DNA of 64,000 nucleotides from Vanilla planifolia (GCA_023846275.1 CM043877.1:12011107-12075106); one strand, 5' to 3'; positions 47,601 through 60,639 are shown, counted from the first letter of the stretch. Made by a program: numbers and translations. Notes: generated by a model not told the origin, from the letters alone.

Positions 47601-50600
47601 ATCAATTTCTACGCAAAATCACTCAAAATAAAGATCAAAACACTTTAACTAACAAAACATTTGGAAATTTGTTTCTTTTGAATGCTCACACTATCTTCTA
47701 AACAGTACTGAAATGCTACTCTGATGGTATATATGGAAAACAATCTTTTAATAAAACCATGTCTGAAATAAACTGTTATGAAGTTTCATCGTTAATCAGC
47801 CATCATCGATGGTGAAGATGAGACGTGTATTTCCTGATTTAACCTATCTCAGGAGGATCAGTATTGATCTCCAAAGAACAGGCTATTTTTTCGACATTGT
47901 CCTCCATTTCCTAACTGCTTCAAGCCCTTTGTCCACGAAGACCTCTAGGTCTTTTCTAGAAGGTTTCACAATGTATATTTTGACAACAGCTTCCAAGCCT
48001 ATTCTCTGACAAGGATCTCAAGGTTAACTTTCCACGGTTGCCAGTTCAGCATGCCACATTATCTAGGTGGTCACAAACTGTTGACCATTCTAATTATCTA
48101 GGTAGTCACAAACTGTTGACCATTCTCAAAAAGGTAATTCTATCAGCTGGCACTCATGTGATTGTATCCCTGAGAAATATTAATAAGTCTCCAAGGGACC
48201 ATTCATATAAACAAAAGGTTAGACAAAATCCATGAGACCAAAGATTGTGGGGAGCCAATTCTGCAATGAGTTTCCTTAAAGGCTAGGGACCCTTATTTAG
48301 CGAAGATATGAACAGAATCAATTCGTCCCTAAGGAATTAAGTTGTCAGGAACCTTAACCTAAGGACAATCCCTCTTTTTGCACAACTAAACCTGAAGAAG
48401 TCATCTTGACATTGCATGTGAAGTATAGAAAAATGTTTATATGTGAAGTATAGAAAAATGTTTATCATTTGAGATCTTGCAAGAGCACAAGGGACCAAAG
48501 AGGACAGCCAAGAAAGTTCCAAAATTTAGAGTCAACGAAACCATACAAAAGCTAGACAAAATAAACCCAATGGAGAGGTAAAAGTCAATTGTGCGGTGTC
48601 CTAGAACTTGAGATATATTTAAGGAAATAAAAAAAATCAAGATAACCCATAAGAGTAATTTATTTGGTACAAAAAAAAGATATGATGGCATGGCCCAAGG
48701 GTGGTCTAGTCCTTATTTTATATTGAAAAATAAAAAATTTCGAGATAATTTATGCATGCGTCTTGGTTCAACAAAGGCTCCAGGGAGATGCTATAGCCAT
48801 CGGGGACCTAGTCGTCAAGAACCATGTATAGAAATCAAAAAAATCCAATGTAACCAAAAAATTCACGGTAAGCCACAAGAGCATCTCAATACAAAAAAAT
48901 CTCCAAGGCTACAACTCATATGTCTTAATCTTACAAGAGCATTTTTGTGCCATAAAAGAACCAAAGAGAATCTGCAACCCACAAGTTCCTTAATCTTCAA
49001 GATTTAACTTAAGAAATAAAAAGCTTTCAAGAACCCATGAGAGCATATTCATACAACAAAAGCTCCAAGGGCAGGTGATGCGAAGGCATCTTGCTCCACA
49101 CCATTACTTCTTAGGGTTTTTGACATTTATCAATTGCTTATAAGATTATACTATTGTTTGTAATATGTATCTAGGCATGTATCTGTAATTTATAAATTAT
49201 TTTTGGATGTATATGATGAAGTCAAAGTTGTCCACAATTGCTTCTCTAGCTTCAGGTTTTTGAGCCTCGACTCTAGCCAAATCTTAAAATTTGCCAATCG
49301 CTAACACTCCATTCCTACTTGAAGGTTTGTACAATATTCCAAACTGGTCTTACCCACTAAAGTGCCTTCCAACCATTCCATCTCATCCAAGGAAAGCCTC
49401 AATTTCCATTGTATTTTGTAATCGATTAAGCATTCATATATCATTTTGTAACAGTGCTCAGGTTCAATAGTAAATGAGAGCATTATTTGGCTAAAAATGA
49501 GAAACCAAACTGAACCAACAATATCTGGTTTGTATAGTATAGTTTGGAAATTTTCAATTTATTTTATAGTAGAAGATTGGTATTTTTCAATTTATAGCTT
49601 TTATCTTTAATCTAATCTAAGATTTAATTTTTGGATCCTACATTTAATAATCAAAATCCAAACAAGATATTTCATGTTTTAATTTGGTTTAGTTTTTGAA
49701 GTAAGTCTTTTTTATCAATATGATTTTTGACAAAATTTAATATAGATGAGAGTTTTGATAAAATTCATCTAACCAAAAACCCATTAATTTACCCAATTTG
49801 CTAATTAAACTGACCAAATGCATGCCCTTAATCAAGGGTGTACTAAGGTTAATTGGATTGTAGAGGAGCGACATATGGTTGTGTATATTTATGCAAGTTA
49901 CTAGATGTTCAAGCATGCTCCTATACTTATTGCATGCTTTCTCACAATTATCTAGGGTTTACCAGGGCTCGTCGATTAATCTATATTGCTCCTTGCATCT
50001 TTTAAGCCACCCATTAGGTCACAAAAGTCCATGTTGTATTTGATGGTTAGACCATGACTGGATAGGAGACTAGGTCAAACCAATTGCCCTAGGTGGTTCA
50101 TGAATCACATTATGCTATTAAAATATAAGAGATGAAAATTTTGGGGTTTTTTGTTGCTTTCTTGCTTCATAAGCCATTGCTATGCCATTATATGTACTTG
50201 AGCTATGAATTGATGTTTGACATCTTGAAATGGAAAAAAATCAATTTGAATCAACTTAAATTGTAACATCCCAATCTTTCTGATAAAATATTGTCTTGAA
50301 CGTAGTCAGGTTTTGCCATTTTTTTCTCAAAAGAAGTCTTAAATAGATAAGATTAACCCATTTATAAGATACCCTTAGAAATCAAACAAGATCAATCATT
50401 CTGCTTTAAAAAACAAATAACACAAATTTATTTGAACATTAAACCTAAAAATTATAGATCAAACATTATTATTTTCCTCTCAATGAAGTCTACTCAATCA
50501 TATGCTCAAATTAAAATTTTGAATTATTTTGTAAAAAGACACTTTTCAAGATGCAACAAAAAATATTCTAATTTTATTTTTGCAAACGTAATTTTTAAAA

Positions 50601-53600
50601 TACCAATTTTTATTACATCAAATATATATAATAAACATACTCATACTTAAGTTTCTTCTTTACACATAATTTAAAAAAAAATTACAAACTTGAGACATTA
50701 CAATGATAAATAATGGGGATGAGGAATTTTTATAGATAAATCTTAACTAAACACTGATACTAAAATAATGGAGGATCCAAAAAAACCAAATTACAACCGA
50801 GGTTGTGCAAGTATACACAAGAGAAAACTACAGTTTCTAAGAAACACAACGTTGAGTCAAAAATCTCCTTCATTTATCAACAATATTTAAATAACATAAA
50901 TCCTAAACTAAAAATGAAAAGACTAAAGTGTCTCTAAGAATAAGAAAAAATAACTAAAATATCAAATAAATCTAGTCAACTCACTAATGAATTAAAATAT
51001 GGAAATAAAAAATTCTATATAAACCCATTAGGGGTACTAGTTTACAATTGAGTTTATAAACTATGACCAAATGGGACCTCTTGTGTCTTAGGCTCCATTT
51101 GATCTCTCTAACACATCTAATGTGTTATATTAACTCTCTTAACAAGTAGACCTCTGCTCCATAAAGATAAATTCTAAATAATCTCTTAAGAGATTTGGTA
51201 CAAATCTCTTTATTTTCTTTAAAGTCAACCAACTGTCTTCTGATAGTGATTAATCTCACAAATGAACCAATAACTTATGAAGAACATCAAAACTAGAAGA
51301 GATATCGATTAAAATACTATCAACAACAAAAAACCAAATTTTAGAAGATAAAGGAGGCTATTCATCTATTGAACCACTCGAAGAAAAGTTAACTTGCAAA
51401 TTCTCATTATGTGAATTACTCTTATATGACATTAAACCTCAACATTAAAGACATTTTTAACAAATATGTCAGAAGAAAACTTTAAAACATAAACATTAGG
51501 ATTCAAGTTTTTATTATTTTTAAAGAACCATAAGTTCGTCAATGTAATTTTTTGAATTTTGAAGTGACAAATCTCTTAAGGATAATGGCATTAATATATA
51601 AGCTATCTCATTAAATTCTTTTAAAGTTCTATCTCAATTAACAATTTTAGCATATTTTGAAGTTATTAGATTCAATTTATTATTTTACCTTTTCATGTAA
51701 ATTTTGAAAATTATTTGCAAATGAAAATATAAAATCAGGATAAAAATAAGAAAATCTATCAATCTATAGATATTTTGAAACTTTAATCATAAACTATTTC
51801 AAAATATGAAATAAGTTTATTATCTTAAAAATGATGTTATGATAAATAAATTCTATCATGGGTAAATATAAGTCCCAATTCTCAATCCTCTTATTAACTA
51901 AGCTTTTCAATAATTTTTTTAATTCTTCTTTACCACCTCAATCAAAATATCAATTTAAGAGCGAAACTATATAAAATTTTCAATTTTGTCCTAATGCATA
52001 AATTTTTTAAAAAAAATGAGATAAATCTTACATCCTTATCAGAAATAATAATGTCTGCCAACCCACATAATCTAACAATTTTATTACAGAAAAACTTGGT
52101 AATATGGGATACATCATTACTTATTTGGAAAGAAATTATGTGTCATTTTGGAAGATATCTCAACTACTACCAATATACTATCAATGTTTCAGGCTATACT
52201 TGATATTCTTAAAACAAAATTTATAGATAAATCCTCTTAAGTTCTATTGGGAATAGACAAAAACATATATTTATTAGATTATTATTCAACCCATATGATC
52301 TACTATTCAATTTTCCTATTCTACCAAATCTAAACACAACACTCAAAAGACTAACTTTTATAAAAACATATTTTTGAAATTCAACATTTATGTACTTGTT
52401 ATTAAAATATTTCTTTAATTTATCTTTTACAATCTGTATTCTTGCTTAGATGAATTTTACTTACAATCTCATTTACAAAATCAGACCCAATAATTAGCTT
52501 TTTCTTTGCCCTCATATCAGCATAAAAGTGACCGACACTTCCTTCCATCGCAATATTTTTCTATTTCTACTCATAAAATGACAAAGGTTATAATAATTCA
52601 CTAAGCTTTCGTTACTCTCTTTTTACATATTAATAGATTAAACATTCTCTAACCCATTGTGTCATATCTCTTTTGAGATAAAGTCATCATTATCCCTACT
52701 TTAGTTCTTCATATATTTTAATTTCTTCAAGATAAATAGCATATTTATAATTATATTTTTTTTTAACAATAATTGTTTTAAATATTAATGGTTAAGCATG
52801 CATAAAAGGCCTTGAAATATCAAAGTATCATTTTCAAATAAAATAAAATTAGATATCCAATTATCTTTAATTTTATGAATTAACTTTCAACATTCTTTAT
52901 CCCAAAATTGATTTCGTTTAATAGACTCTATTTAGTCAAACTTGGTAAATAAGTTATACAACAATTTCACAAATCTTTATATTTCTTTTTCTAATTGATA
53001 TTTATCAACTTCAAATTTATTAATTTCTCATCAAATTGAGTCACAATCAAATTAATATGTGCTCTTTTGCTCAAGACATCAATAATTACATTTTTCTCTC
53101 TCGAATAAAATAATTTTTAAATTAAAATATTTGATAAATTTCAACTATTTTCTCTATCTTAAATTAAATTATTTTGAGTAAAAAAATATTTCAAATCTAA
53201 TGATTAGTTAATGCGTTATATATCACTCTATAAAGATAATGTCCTTAGATCTTTAAAGCAAAAACAATAACGATTAATTCCAAATCATAAATTGGATAAT
53301 TTCTTTTATGAGGTTTTAGCTATTTGGAAGCATAAGTTATGACTTTTCCAAATTTTACTAAAATATAGCCCAATTCTTCAAACAATACATTACTATAAAA
53401 TTAACATTGAGGTTGATATTAATTTGTCTTTCAACTTCTGAAAATTTTCTTTACAAGAAAAATCTCATTTAAATTTTATAATTTTCTAAGTTAGCCAATT
53501 AAAGAAGGATCAATTTTAAAAAAACCTCTTAGTGGCATATATATAAAGTGATTGCTCAATTCCATCACATACATCTCCCTCTTTTTATTTAAATAGTAGA

Positions 53601-56600
53601 GGATGATACTAAAAATTAGTGGAATCACATCATTAGATTTATTTCTATTACAAGATTATCAAAGAAATCTCATAAAAAGAATTTGTTGATAAATTTAAAA
53701 ATGACACATTTAATTGTGACACATTGGTCTTACTATGTCGAAATATTATTCTATTGTTGATTGCAGCCCAACCCAGGTAAGTTTTGTCCTTCTGAAAGTG
53801 CATTTCCTTTGATCACCTATCCCAATACAACTCCCATCATAGCATGCTTAATCAGGTAGTTTTTATGACATTAAAGTGTTTTTTTTTCAAAAGACACATC
53901 AATATCTTAAAATTATGGTATTGCACACAAAAATCAAGATCTCCCTCTTAATAACCAATAAGGGATGATTCATCCCAATATCTCTGGAATCATTGAACGT
54001 GCATTACTCTTTGTCAAGTGATCCCTCTCTTAGATCATCACCTAATATTCACTCGTCCTCTTTAGGTGTTACAGACTCATTAGCTTCCATTTGGTTCATC
54101 ATTGAATCACATCAAACTATTAGAGGGGTCGACTCTGATGCCATAATTGTGATGTCTCGATTTCACTATGTCAAAATATTGTCTCATTGAGTCATCTTAT
54201 CCTAACTCAAATAAATTTTTTCTTTCTTAAAGGGCCTTCTACTTTTATCACTCGTCACAACACTACTCCCAACATAACACACTTAACTATGAAGGTTTGA
54301 TAAGATCCAAGAATCCCCAAAATGCACCCCAACATCTTAAAACCATAGTATGTTATATAAAGTCTAGAATTTCCCCTTTAATAGTCGATATGGAACAATT
54401 CATCTCTACACCCCTTAAAGCCTTACATCGGAGCTGCTTCTTATCCAATGATACCTCTCTTAAGATATTACACAACATTCACTCCCTACCATTTTTAGAT
54501 ATTACATTAATGTTTGGAAGCCTTTACATGAGAGTTCTAATTGTTTAAACCAAAGAGCTTCTAAAATTAAGGTTAATTATTTACAAGCTTCTTCAAAGCT
54601 CAAAAGATCTTATTATGGAGCCTTGAAATCAAATTTCATGCCCTAAGGATGACTAATAATGTAACTTTTAAAAATTTCAAATTCAAACCTGAGGCTCTTA
54701 AGAGGACCCTTGGATATTTCAATTTTTAGATTTTCAAACACATGAATTTCTTGAAGAATCCCAAAAAATATTACCTCAAATTTTAGAGTATCCATGATAC
54801 CATCTTTGAAGAAAACCAATTCCAAATTTAAACTAGAGATAGTCCAAGAGACATCTCAAGAAGGTCCAAAATTAAAACCCTTTGAGACAACCCACAAGCA
54901 TGTCTCAAAGAAAAATATAATATAAGGCAACTAAGAACATCTATGGGGATATAAATTGAAGTCAATTCATTTCAAGTTTGAGTTATTTTCAAAGAGCCAT
55001 GCCAACCTCATTCATTTTACATGCATAACACAAAAAGCTTAGCAGCAAAGTCTATTTACCAAAACATTATTGAGAAGATGGTTCTTTGACTTCACATAAA
55101 TGAAAAGACACAAGGTTGAGGGACCAATGAATTTGATGGTTTGGGTGCAGTGCACTTGATTTGATCACCCCCATCCTCTTAGTGGTCTAATAATGACAAT
55201 TTTATTTCCCAATTTAGCATACCTTGAAAGGGTCTCCTGATGGTAGACCACTTCTTTTGAACTTGAGCTCCTTTTCTTTTTTACCTCTATAACTTGGTAC
55301 ATAAGGTACTCAAGGTCATTTTCAAACCATTGCTCAAAACATATTTGGCAGCAAATTTCTAGCCCATTCTTCAACATAGAACTTTAAGTCAGCACTCAAA
55401 TAGCTATTGCATTAACATGCTATCAGCTAAATGGTTATAAATAGCAAACCATTATATAGGTTGTTGATTCTACTAATTGGCATTTATGTGAATGTTTTGT
55501 GACCATCCCTGTGTGTTGAGTACAAATCAAAATAAGTTTAATACCACAATGTAAGTGCAGCATGGTATTAGTCTTAATATACAATCAATGTGATTCCTAC
55601 CATAAGCTTAAATTTTTCGATTATTGCATGCCTAACTAAGGGAGGCCAGTGTTAAAAAAGTGGTCTACCATTTGATAAAACTATCTTAACAAGTGATATT
55701 ATAACTAATGATTCAACTAGTATCAAATAGTTCATATAGCTTGTGATTCTTATAGATTTTGTGTACTCTTTTCACCATAGATGAGTAGAGTTTTGATGAA
55801 TTCACATGACAAGTCCATGCATTGAGTAGCTCTTAGTATGAAGAATACTTAATGGTGTTTATAAACTTTGATGAAGTAACATAAGTTTCGTTTAAGTGAC
55901 CAACATATGACTCTCATGGTTTGACCATCCATAATGAAATAACTGGTATAATCCACACAGGGCAAAATATGTAATTGAACATATAACATCATTGATATTT
56001 GATATAACACTTAACATGATTAAACATAAGATTTCAAAATTCAAAGAAATAATAGACAATGTGAATGAGATTTTTTACTTTAGGAAAAATTATTAAGTAC
56101 AAATAAGAGTAAATTTAATCTTTTATTTTACATTGTAGGTTGAGTATGCCAAAGTTTTACTATAGAATTAATATAATTCTCACTTATAAGTTTAAACTTT
56201 TGGATAATTAAATAGCCATTTAAGAATAAACTAAGCCCAACAACGGATCCAATTTGGTGAACTTATTTAACATTAACAAATATAAATAAGCTCCAAATGG
56301 ACCATTCATAAAAAGGGAGAGGAACCTATACCAAATTGCCCAAGAATCTCCATGGTGGAAAGGGCCACTGCCTTCATTGGGTTAGACAGTGGTTCCCAAA
56401 GCAATCAATCTTGCATTATATCTCCTACTTTCAGGTGATGGTCTATATCAATGAACAGCACATCTCGGCTAGAAATTCATACTAAATCAACTCATTCAAA
56501 TGAAATCCACAGCAAGTAGCTTGAACACAATCTAGCAGTTTTATCAAAAACCCAATCAAAATAGGATGCTAACGCTCCATTGTCCCTTGAACTAATACAA

Positions 56601-57546
56601 GTACGATAGTAACTCTTAGCTGTTAGCACGTGAAGATGCCTCCCTGCTAAAGATCTATCATCTAGTCATGAAGACCTTATATCCAGCTTGGATCTACCGA
56701 ACTGAATTTTACCAAACAAAACCATCGTTATACTCGAAGCACGACCGTACAAGCAAGCAAAAGTTTCAATTTTTTTTTTTTGGAAAGGACAATAAGAAAG
56801 CACAAGAATGAAGCAACCCTTTGCTAACAACCTAGAGATCCCACAAGCGAGAAGAAGCCAAGATATCACTAAAAGAAAAACAAGCTCGAGGACAGATATA
56901 CTCACGATTTTGTGGCAGCGTAGACGGCATAAAGCGGTTCCGAAGTAAGCACTACAGAGACAGCCGACCCAATATTCAAAATCGCTCCCCTCTTCCTTTC
57001 CACCATACCAGGTAGCACCGCATGCGTGACCCGGGTCACCCCCTCCACGTTGATATTGATGAGACGTCTAATCAGCTCGTCATCTATCTCGTGGAAATAT
57101 TTTGCATAAGGATACGAGATCCCCGCGTTGTTCACGAGAATTCCAACATTCATCCCCTCGATAGCCGTTTTCAATCTACCAACCCCCTCGATGAGATCTC
57201 CTGCGAAGTCGATGAGCACGGTTTCCACATGGACCTTGGGGTACTTGTCTCGGATTCCGGCACTGACGTCGCGGAGCTTGTCGGGATTGCGCCCGACAAG
57301 TACAAGGTTGAGACCTCGGCGAGCGAGCTGAAAGGCCAAGGAAAGACCAATGCCGTCCGTCGAGCCAGTGACGACCGCCCAGGAGCCGTAACGCGCGAGG
57401 TCTTTGCCGGGGCGGAGGAAGCTGACGAAGAGCCAGTGGAGGGTGGCTATGGAGCCCTTGAGGAGGGAAAAGAAACCGATAGCCGATAGGACCAGGATCC
57501 ACGCCGGCTGATCCCGGAACGCGGCGAGACAAGCACCAGGTTCCAT
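41622..57546 (-). CDS. KCR1: very-long-chain 3-ketoacyl-CoA reductase, 3 exons, 322 aa
   Basis: Exons on the minus strand, in transcript order: 57546-56906, 47309-47240 and 41879-41622. Phases join exactly (641 + 70 + 258 bases, stop TAG). The protein is an ER-membrane short-chain dehydrogenase: an N-terminal hydrophobic segment (about residues 16-45), NADPH-binding TGSTDGIG (60-67), NNAG (139-142), catalytic Ser194 and YAATK (Y209, K213), the plant-[13 protein letters not shown] stretch, and a C-terminal KKEQ that fits the KKXX ER-retrieval signal. The small middle exon encodes [19 protein letters not shown], matching KCR. The length is close to the Arabidopsis enzyme (318). It catalyses the second step of the fatty-acid elongase (3-ketoacyl-CoA to 3-hydroxyacyl-CoA), supplying waxes, suberin and sphingolipids, together with KCS, HCD and ECR. 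Introns of 9.6 and 5.4 kb carry fossil retroelements. The symbol means family identity; paralogue number is unknown. Confidence 0.92.
42083..42103. repeat. poly-T run of 21 in KCR intron 2
   Basis: An uninterrupted T run, which is an A run on the sense strand of the KCR transcript. It could be the tail of an old retroposed sequence, but nothing recognisable is attached. Confidence 0.85.
44480..45140 (-). mobile_element. Ty3/gypsy fossil in KCR intron 2 (reverse transcriptase to RNase H part)
   Basis: On the minus strand, a [11 protein letters not shown]-like reverse transcriptase piece (about 44910-44960) is followed by an RNase H part (about 44500-44830) with [18 protein letters not shown] and a [15 protein letters not shown]-like end. 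These match chromovirus-type RNase H. The insertion probably extends left to about 43000, but no domain is clear there. It is broken many times, has no LTRs that I can define and is old. It lies in the same orientation as the host gene. Confidence 0.75.
45220..45301. repeat. perfect 18-bp inverted repeat plus 17-bp direct repeat
   Basis: TACATAGCTATGATAAAC (45220-45237) is the exact inverse of GTTTATCATAGCTATGTA (45267-45284), with a 29-base loop. The right arm is then repeated directly (17 bases, 45285-45301). The whole lies in KCR intron 2, just upstream of the gypsy fossil on the transcript. Confidence 0.95.
48058..48127. repeat. 35-bp tandem duplication in KCR intron 1
   Basis: The unit ATTATCTAGGTGGTCACAAA and the rest of the 35 bases at 48058-48092 is repeated at 48093-48127 with only one or two differences. 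Confidence 0.9.
48416..48465. repeat. perfect 25-bp tandem duplication in KCR intron 1
   Basis: The 25-base unit beginning ATGTGAAGTATAGAAAAATG at 48416-48440 is repeated exactly at 48441-48465. Confidence 0.95.
51990..53480 (-). mobile_element. Ty3/gypsy fossil in KCR intron 1 (RNase H and integrase parts)
   Basis: On the minus strand, an RNase H part (about 53180-53350) has an [20 protein letters not shown]-like stretch, and an integrase part (about 51990-52220) has an [19 protein letters not shown]-like stretch and a later SDKDVRF-like one. Both fit the Tekay/Del-type chromoviruses. The low-coordinate end may reach about 50265, where a TGTAACATCCC motif typical of such LTR ends occurs. 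The copy is AT-shifted, broken many times and old; it shares the KCR gene's orientation. Confidence 0.75.
53710..54511 (-). mobile_element. Cassandra TRIM retroelement with 5S rRNA-like LTRs (copy B)
   Basis: Two 359-base LTRs (53715-54073 and 54148-54506) flank a 74-base inner part, and the whole is bracketed by the 5-base direct repeat TTAAT (53710-53714 and 54507-54511). LTRs start TGTGA and end TTACA. The inner part next to the 54148 LTR reads, on the minus strand, TGGCATCAGAGTCGACC, a worn tRNA-Met primer site. Each LTR contains, on the minus strand, a stretch resembling the promoter part of 5S rRNA (about 53811-53870 and 54254-54310; for example AGTTAAGTGTG and GGAGTAGT blocks). This is the hallmark of the non-autonomous Cassandra family. 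There is no coding capacity, as expected. The architecture looks whole, but the LTRs differ at many positions, so the copy is ancient. It lies in KCR intron 1, in the host orientation. Confidence 0.82.
54512..56905. other. right part of KCR intron 1 (nearest exon 1)
   Basis: AT-rich intron. Two diverged copies of a short block (CAATGTGATTCCTACCATAA near 55589, and its relative near 56172) suggest remnants of one LTR-type repeat. No gene is seen. Confidence 0.45.
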
Positions 57547-57700
57547 ATTGCCTCTTTCTCGCACTTCTTACCTGGGACACGGAGATCTGGCAAATACTGG
57601 CGCGAGCAAGCGGGCTTTTTTTAATGGAAGGGTGGAGTCCGAATTGGAGAAGGAAAATAAATGCTTTGAGGCGTTTCACCCGGTTTGGTAAGGTAGTTGG
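57547..57700 (-). promoter_or_regulatory. leader and proximal promoter of the KCR gene
   Basis: The 150 bases upstream of the KCR ATG stay GC-balanced before the sequence turns AT-rich near 57740. No in-frame ATG precedes the chosen start at 57546. A TATA-like element cannot be fixed with confidence. Confidence 0.4.
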
Positions 57701-57749
57701 ACCGTTGGATTTGGTGAACCGTAACGGATTATGAACGTCAACGACCATT

Positions 57750-60500
57750 AAGGGATTCGTTTAGTACTAAAAATAATTGCAAAATTTATTTTAGTATGAA
57801 TCAATTCATTAAATATTAATTAATATCATATTTATCAAATAAATTATTTTAAAATTGTATTAAAAAATAACACTTTTTAACACCATTTTTTTATTAATTA
57901 ACTTAATATTTAATAATAATTATATCAAACATAACTAATGCCTTTTTCAAAAAAAAAAATCTTGACTAAATTTCTAAAATATTAAAAATCTATCAAATAA
58001 CTTTTCCAATTTTTATACTCCTCCCACATAAAATACATTTTTTAAAAAAAATCAAAAAACATCTTTCAAAAAAAACTTAATTTTAATAAAACAAATTACT
58101 ATTGAATAAAACATTAATTAAAAAAAGTATGTCTATAATATTTCAAATTTATTTGTCTGTTTTTTTTTTTATAAACCTATAAAAGTCTTGTATAATACAA
58201 CTCTAACAATCTTCATTAAGGACTTTCAAGATACCTAGTGGAAGGGATAAACCCTTATCTCACCTAAAATTGTCCCAAATAGTTTTATCTATATAAAAAT
58301 CCATTGTAGCATTAGCAAACTTGTAAAGATGAGAGATAGTAAAATAAATAAATCCCAAGAGCATTGCTTACACAACATTGTTCATTTTCAAGGTGATTCC
58401 ACTTGGTTCATGCTTGGTTCATTGTTATATTTTCGCAATTTGTTAGGTTTTTTACTCGATCAATAATTTTCCAAAGTACATGCATGTGTCCAAGCATGCA
58501 TGAAGTTGAATTGAATTTTACTCATTTTGGTATCAAGGTCAAAACCATCTGAAGTTCTTGACATTTTTATAGCACTTAAAAACATTATCTTAAAATATTT
58601 TGATATTTAGATATTTTTGAAGAGGAGAAGAAGATCCTAACAACTTCATTAAACAAAGCTTGTTACTTTGGTTTTTTGTTGTTCACAAGCTACATTTGAT
58701 ATACAAACTTGTCATTCTCTTATAGTATATTTTGTTACTGTATTAGAAGTCATTTTGTGAAAGAAAAGACTATCATATTATTACAACTGTATGAGAATTT
58801 GATCTTGTGAACCACATATCATTGCACAATATTCTTTAATGAAAATAACCTAAAATGTCATTCATCTAAAAAATCCCTCAACTCCACAAGTTCATAAAAA
58901 AAAGAAATTAAATATTCATGACACCAAAAAAACTAATAAACATATTCATAGAACATGATAACACGATTTTAAAAAATAAGTACAAAATAAATATTAGAAA
59001 AACCTAAATAAAATAAGAGGTAATATTAGTTTATAATAAGATATTAATTTTTAGGTAACTCAAAAGAGAATTTATTGATCCCAAAGTAATAATAGCAAGT
59101 AATTTGTTATATAAAAGATTAATTCATTCATATGATACCACTAAACAAGTTGACTTGAGATTTACCTTCATAATTCTAATTTTTAGTTAGTATTGACCAC
59201 ATGAACAAATCAAGTAAAAAGTTAAAGCCTCGTGATGAACCAATTATGAATGAGGTAAACCCAAATTAAAGATGAGCCATACCACATGTCATCATTAAAA
59301 AGGTTGTTGGTATATGTTTTTATCTAAATAAGCATGGATTATGATATTGTGCCAAGTCTACATTTGATTTCATTTTTGTGAGTCAAGAGAACTTCTCACT
59401 CATGATCCTAAATATATAATCAATTTTTTTAACTTTGTACGTTGAACTACTAATCCATATACCTTTCTATTTAGAAGTTAACTGAGAACTATTGCTTGCC
59501 CTATGATTCCTCTACTTGATATAGCACATAACTCTTGTCTCTTGCTTGTTTGATCCCAAGTTTCACAAGTTCATCAAGATTTTCTTGATTATCCCATAAC
59601 TATATTTATATTATGGGATTGTATCACTCTACTACCATAATGTTATAACCAATCGTACTTGCTTAAGTTATTGATTTTCTTTAGTCATTTAATAGTAGCC
59701 TAGTTAAGTTTTATCCTTAAAAAGTGTCTTAATATGAAATCTCATCTTATACTTATAGCATAAATCATTCATTCTTTTGTTGATGTAAGACTATTAATCA
59801 ATATGTTCGTCCACCTAGAAGTTTGTTAGGAACTGTTCTTGATTTGATTATTGCACTATTTAAAAAAGCACATGATGATTACCTTTAGCCCTCTTAGATC
59901 ATGAACATCATGGATGATGATTTCTTTCAAATTTATGTGATGGATGATATACCTTAAGATCTTAGTTTCGTTCTTATTATTGGTTTTATTTCAAAATTAT
60001 TTAAATAATTAAAATAAGTCTTTCAAAATTAGATAAATACATAAATTAAGTGAAAATTATGTTATATAAAGTAAGAATCTTTGCCTTCCTTATTTTAATA
60101 ACTATTACCTGTATCTTCTGAATCACGAGCAAAATGGGAATTGAGCCCATCTTATGGTCATTGAGGTATGCTTTCTTATGAACAAATAATGATCTTCTTG
60201 TAAATTTTTTTAAACTATATTGACATTTAATCAAGGAAACTAATTGATATTCATAGACAATATAAGAGCTATAAGGTGGTGAATTAGAGATTTGAAAGCC
60301 ATTATCTTTATCTATTTATATGAATCATATTTGCTGTGCTAATTATAATACTACATGATATTATAACATACAATCAAGGTTGAATTTGAATATTAACGGT
60401 AGTGAAAAGAGTAGTTAAGATGAAATAGTATTTTATCTTATTTATAATAGTCAATGAGCGAGTTCAACTTATTTTGTAATTAAACATTTGGTTTAACTAT
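57750..60500. other. intergenic spacer upstream of KCR
   Basis: AT-rich DNA without supported exons. Parts of it may belong to the Ty3/gypsy insertion whose integrase piece is recognisable further right. Confidence 0.5.
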
Positions 60501-60639
60501 TATGAACAATAAAGAATGTTAGATGGTCACTATTCATGTAGCTAGTAGTTGGCAAGTACGTATAAAATATAGAAAACTTAGCTTTACATTGAATGTAAAG
60601 ATTTTTATAATTAAAAAAATATATTTTATATGACCTTTA

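Larger units (their letters stand above)
47310..50260. other. left part of KCR intron 1
   Basis: Intronic DNA without a recognised protein. It contains two short tandem duplications (48058-48127 and 48416-48465), described separately. The stretch at 48300-49070 is less AT-rich than its surroundings and may be remnant mobile DNA. Confidence 0.5.

Noticed and set aside
50265-50705. TGTAACATCCC and GAGACATTACA as ends of a Ty3/gypsy LTR
   Set aside because: The ends look LTR-like and would suit the gypsy fossil to the right, but no matching partner LTR or suitable purine tract was found.
57022-57748. Long open frames on both strands over KCR exon 1
   Set aside because: Shadow frames in GC-rich coding sequence; only the frame with [12 protein letters not shown] and YAATK is a real protein.
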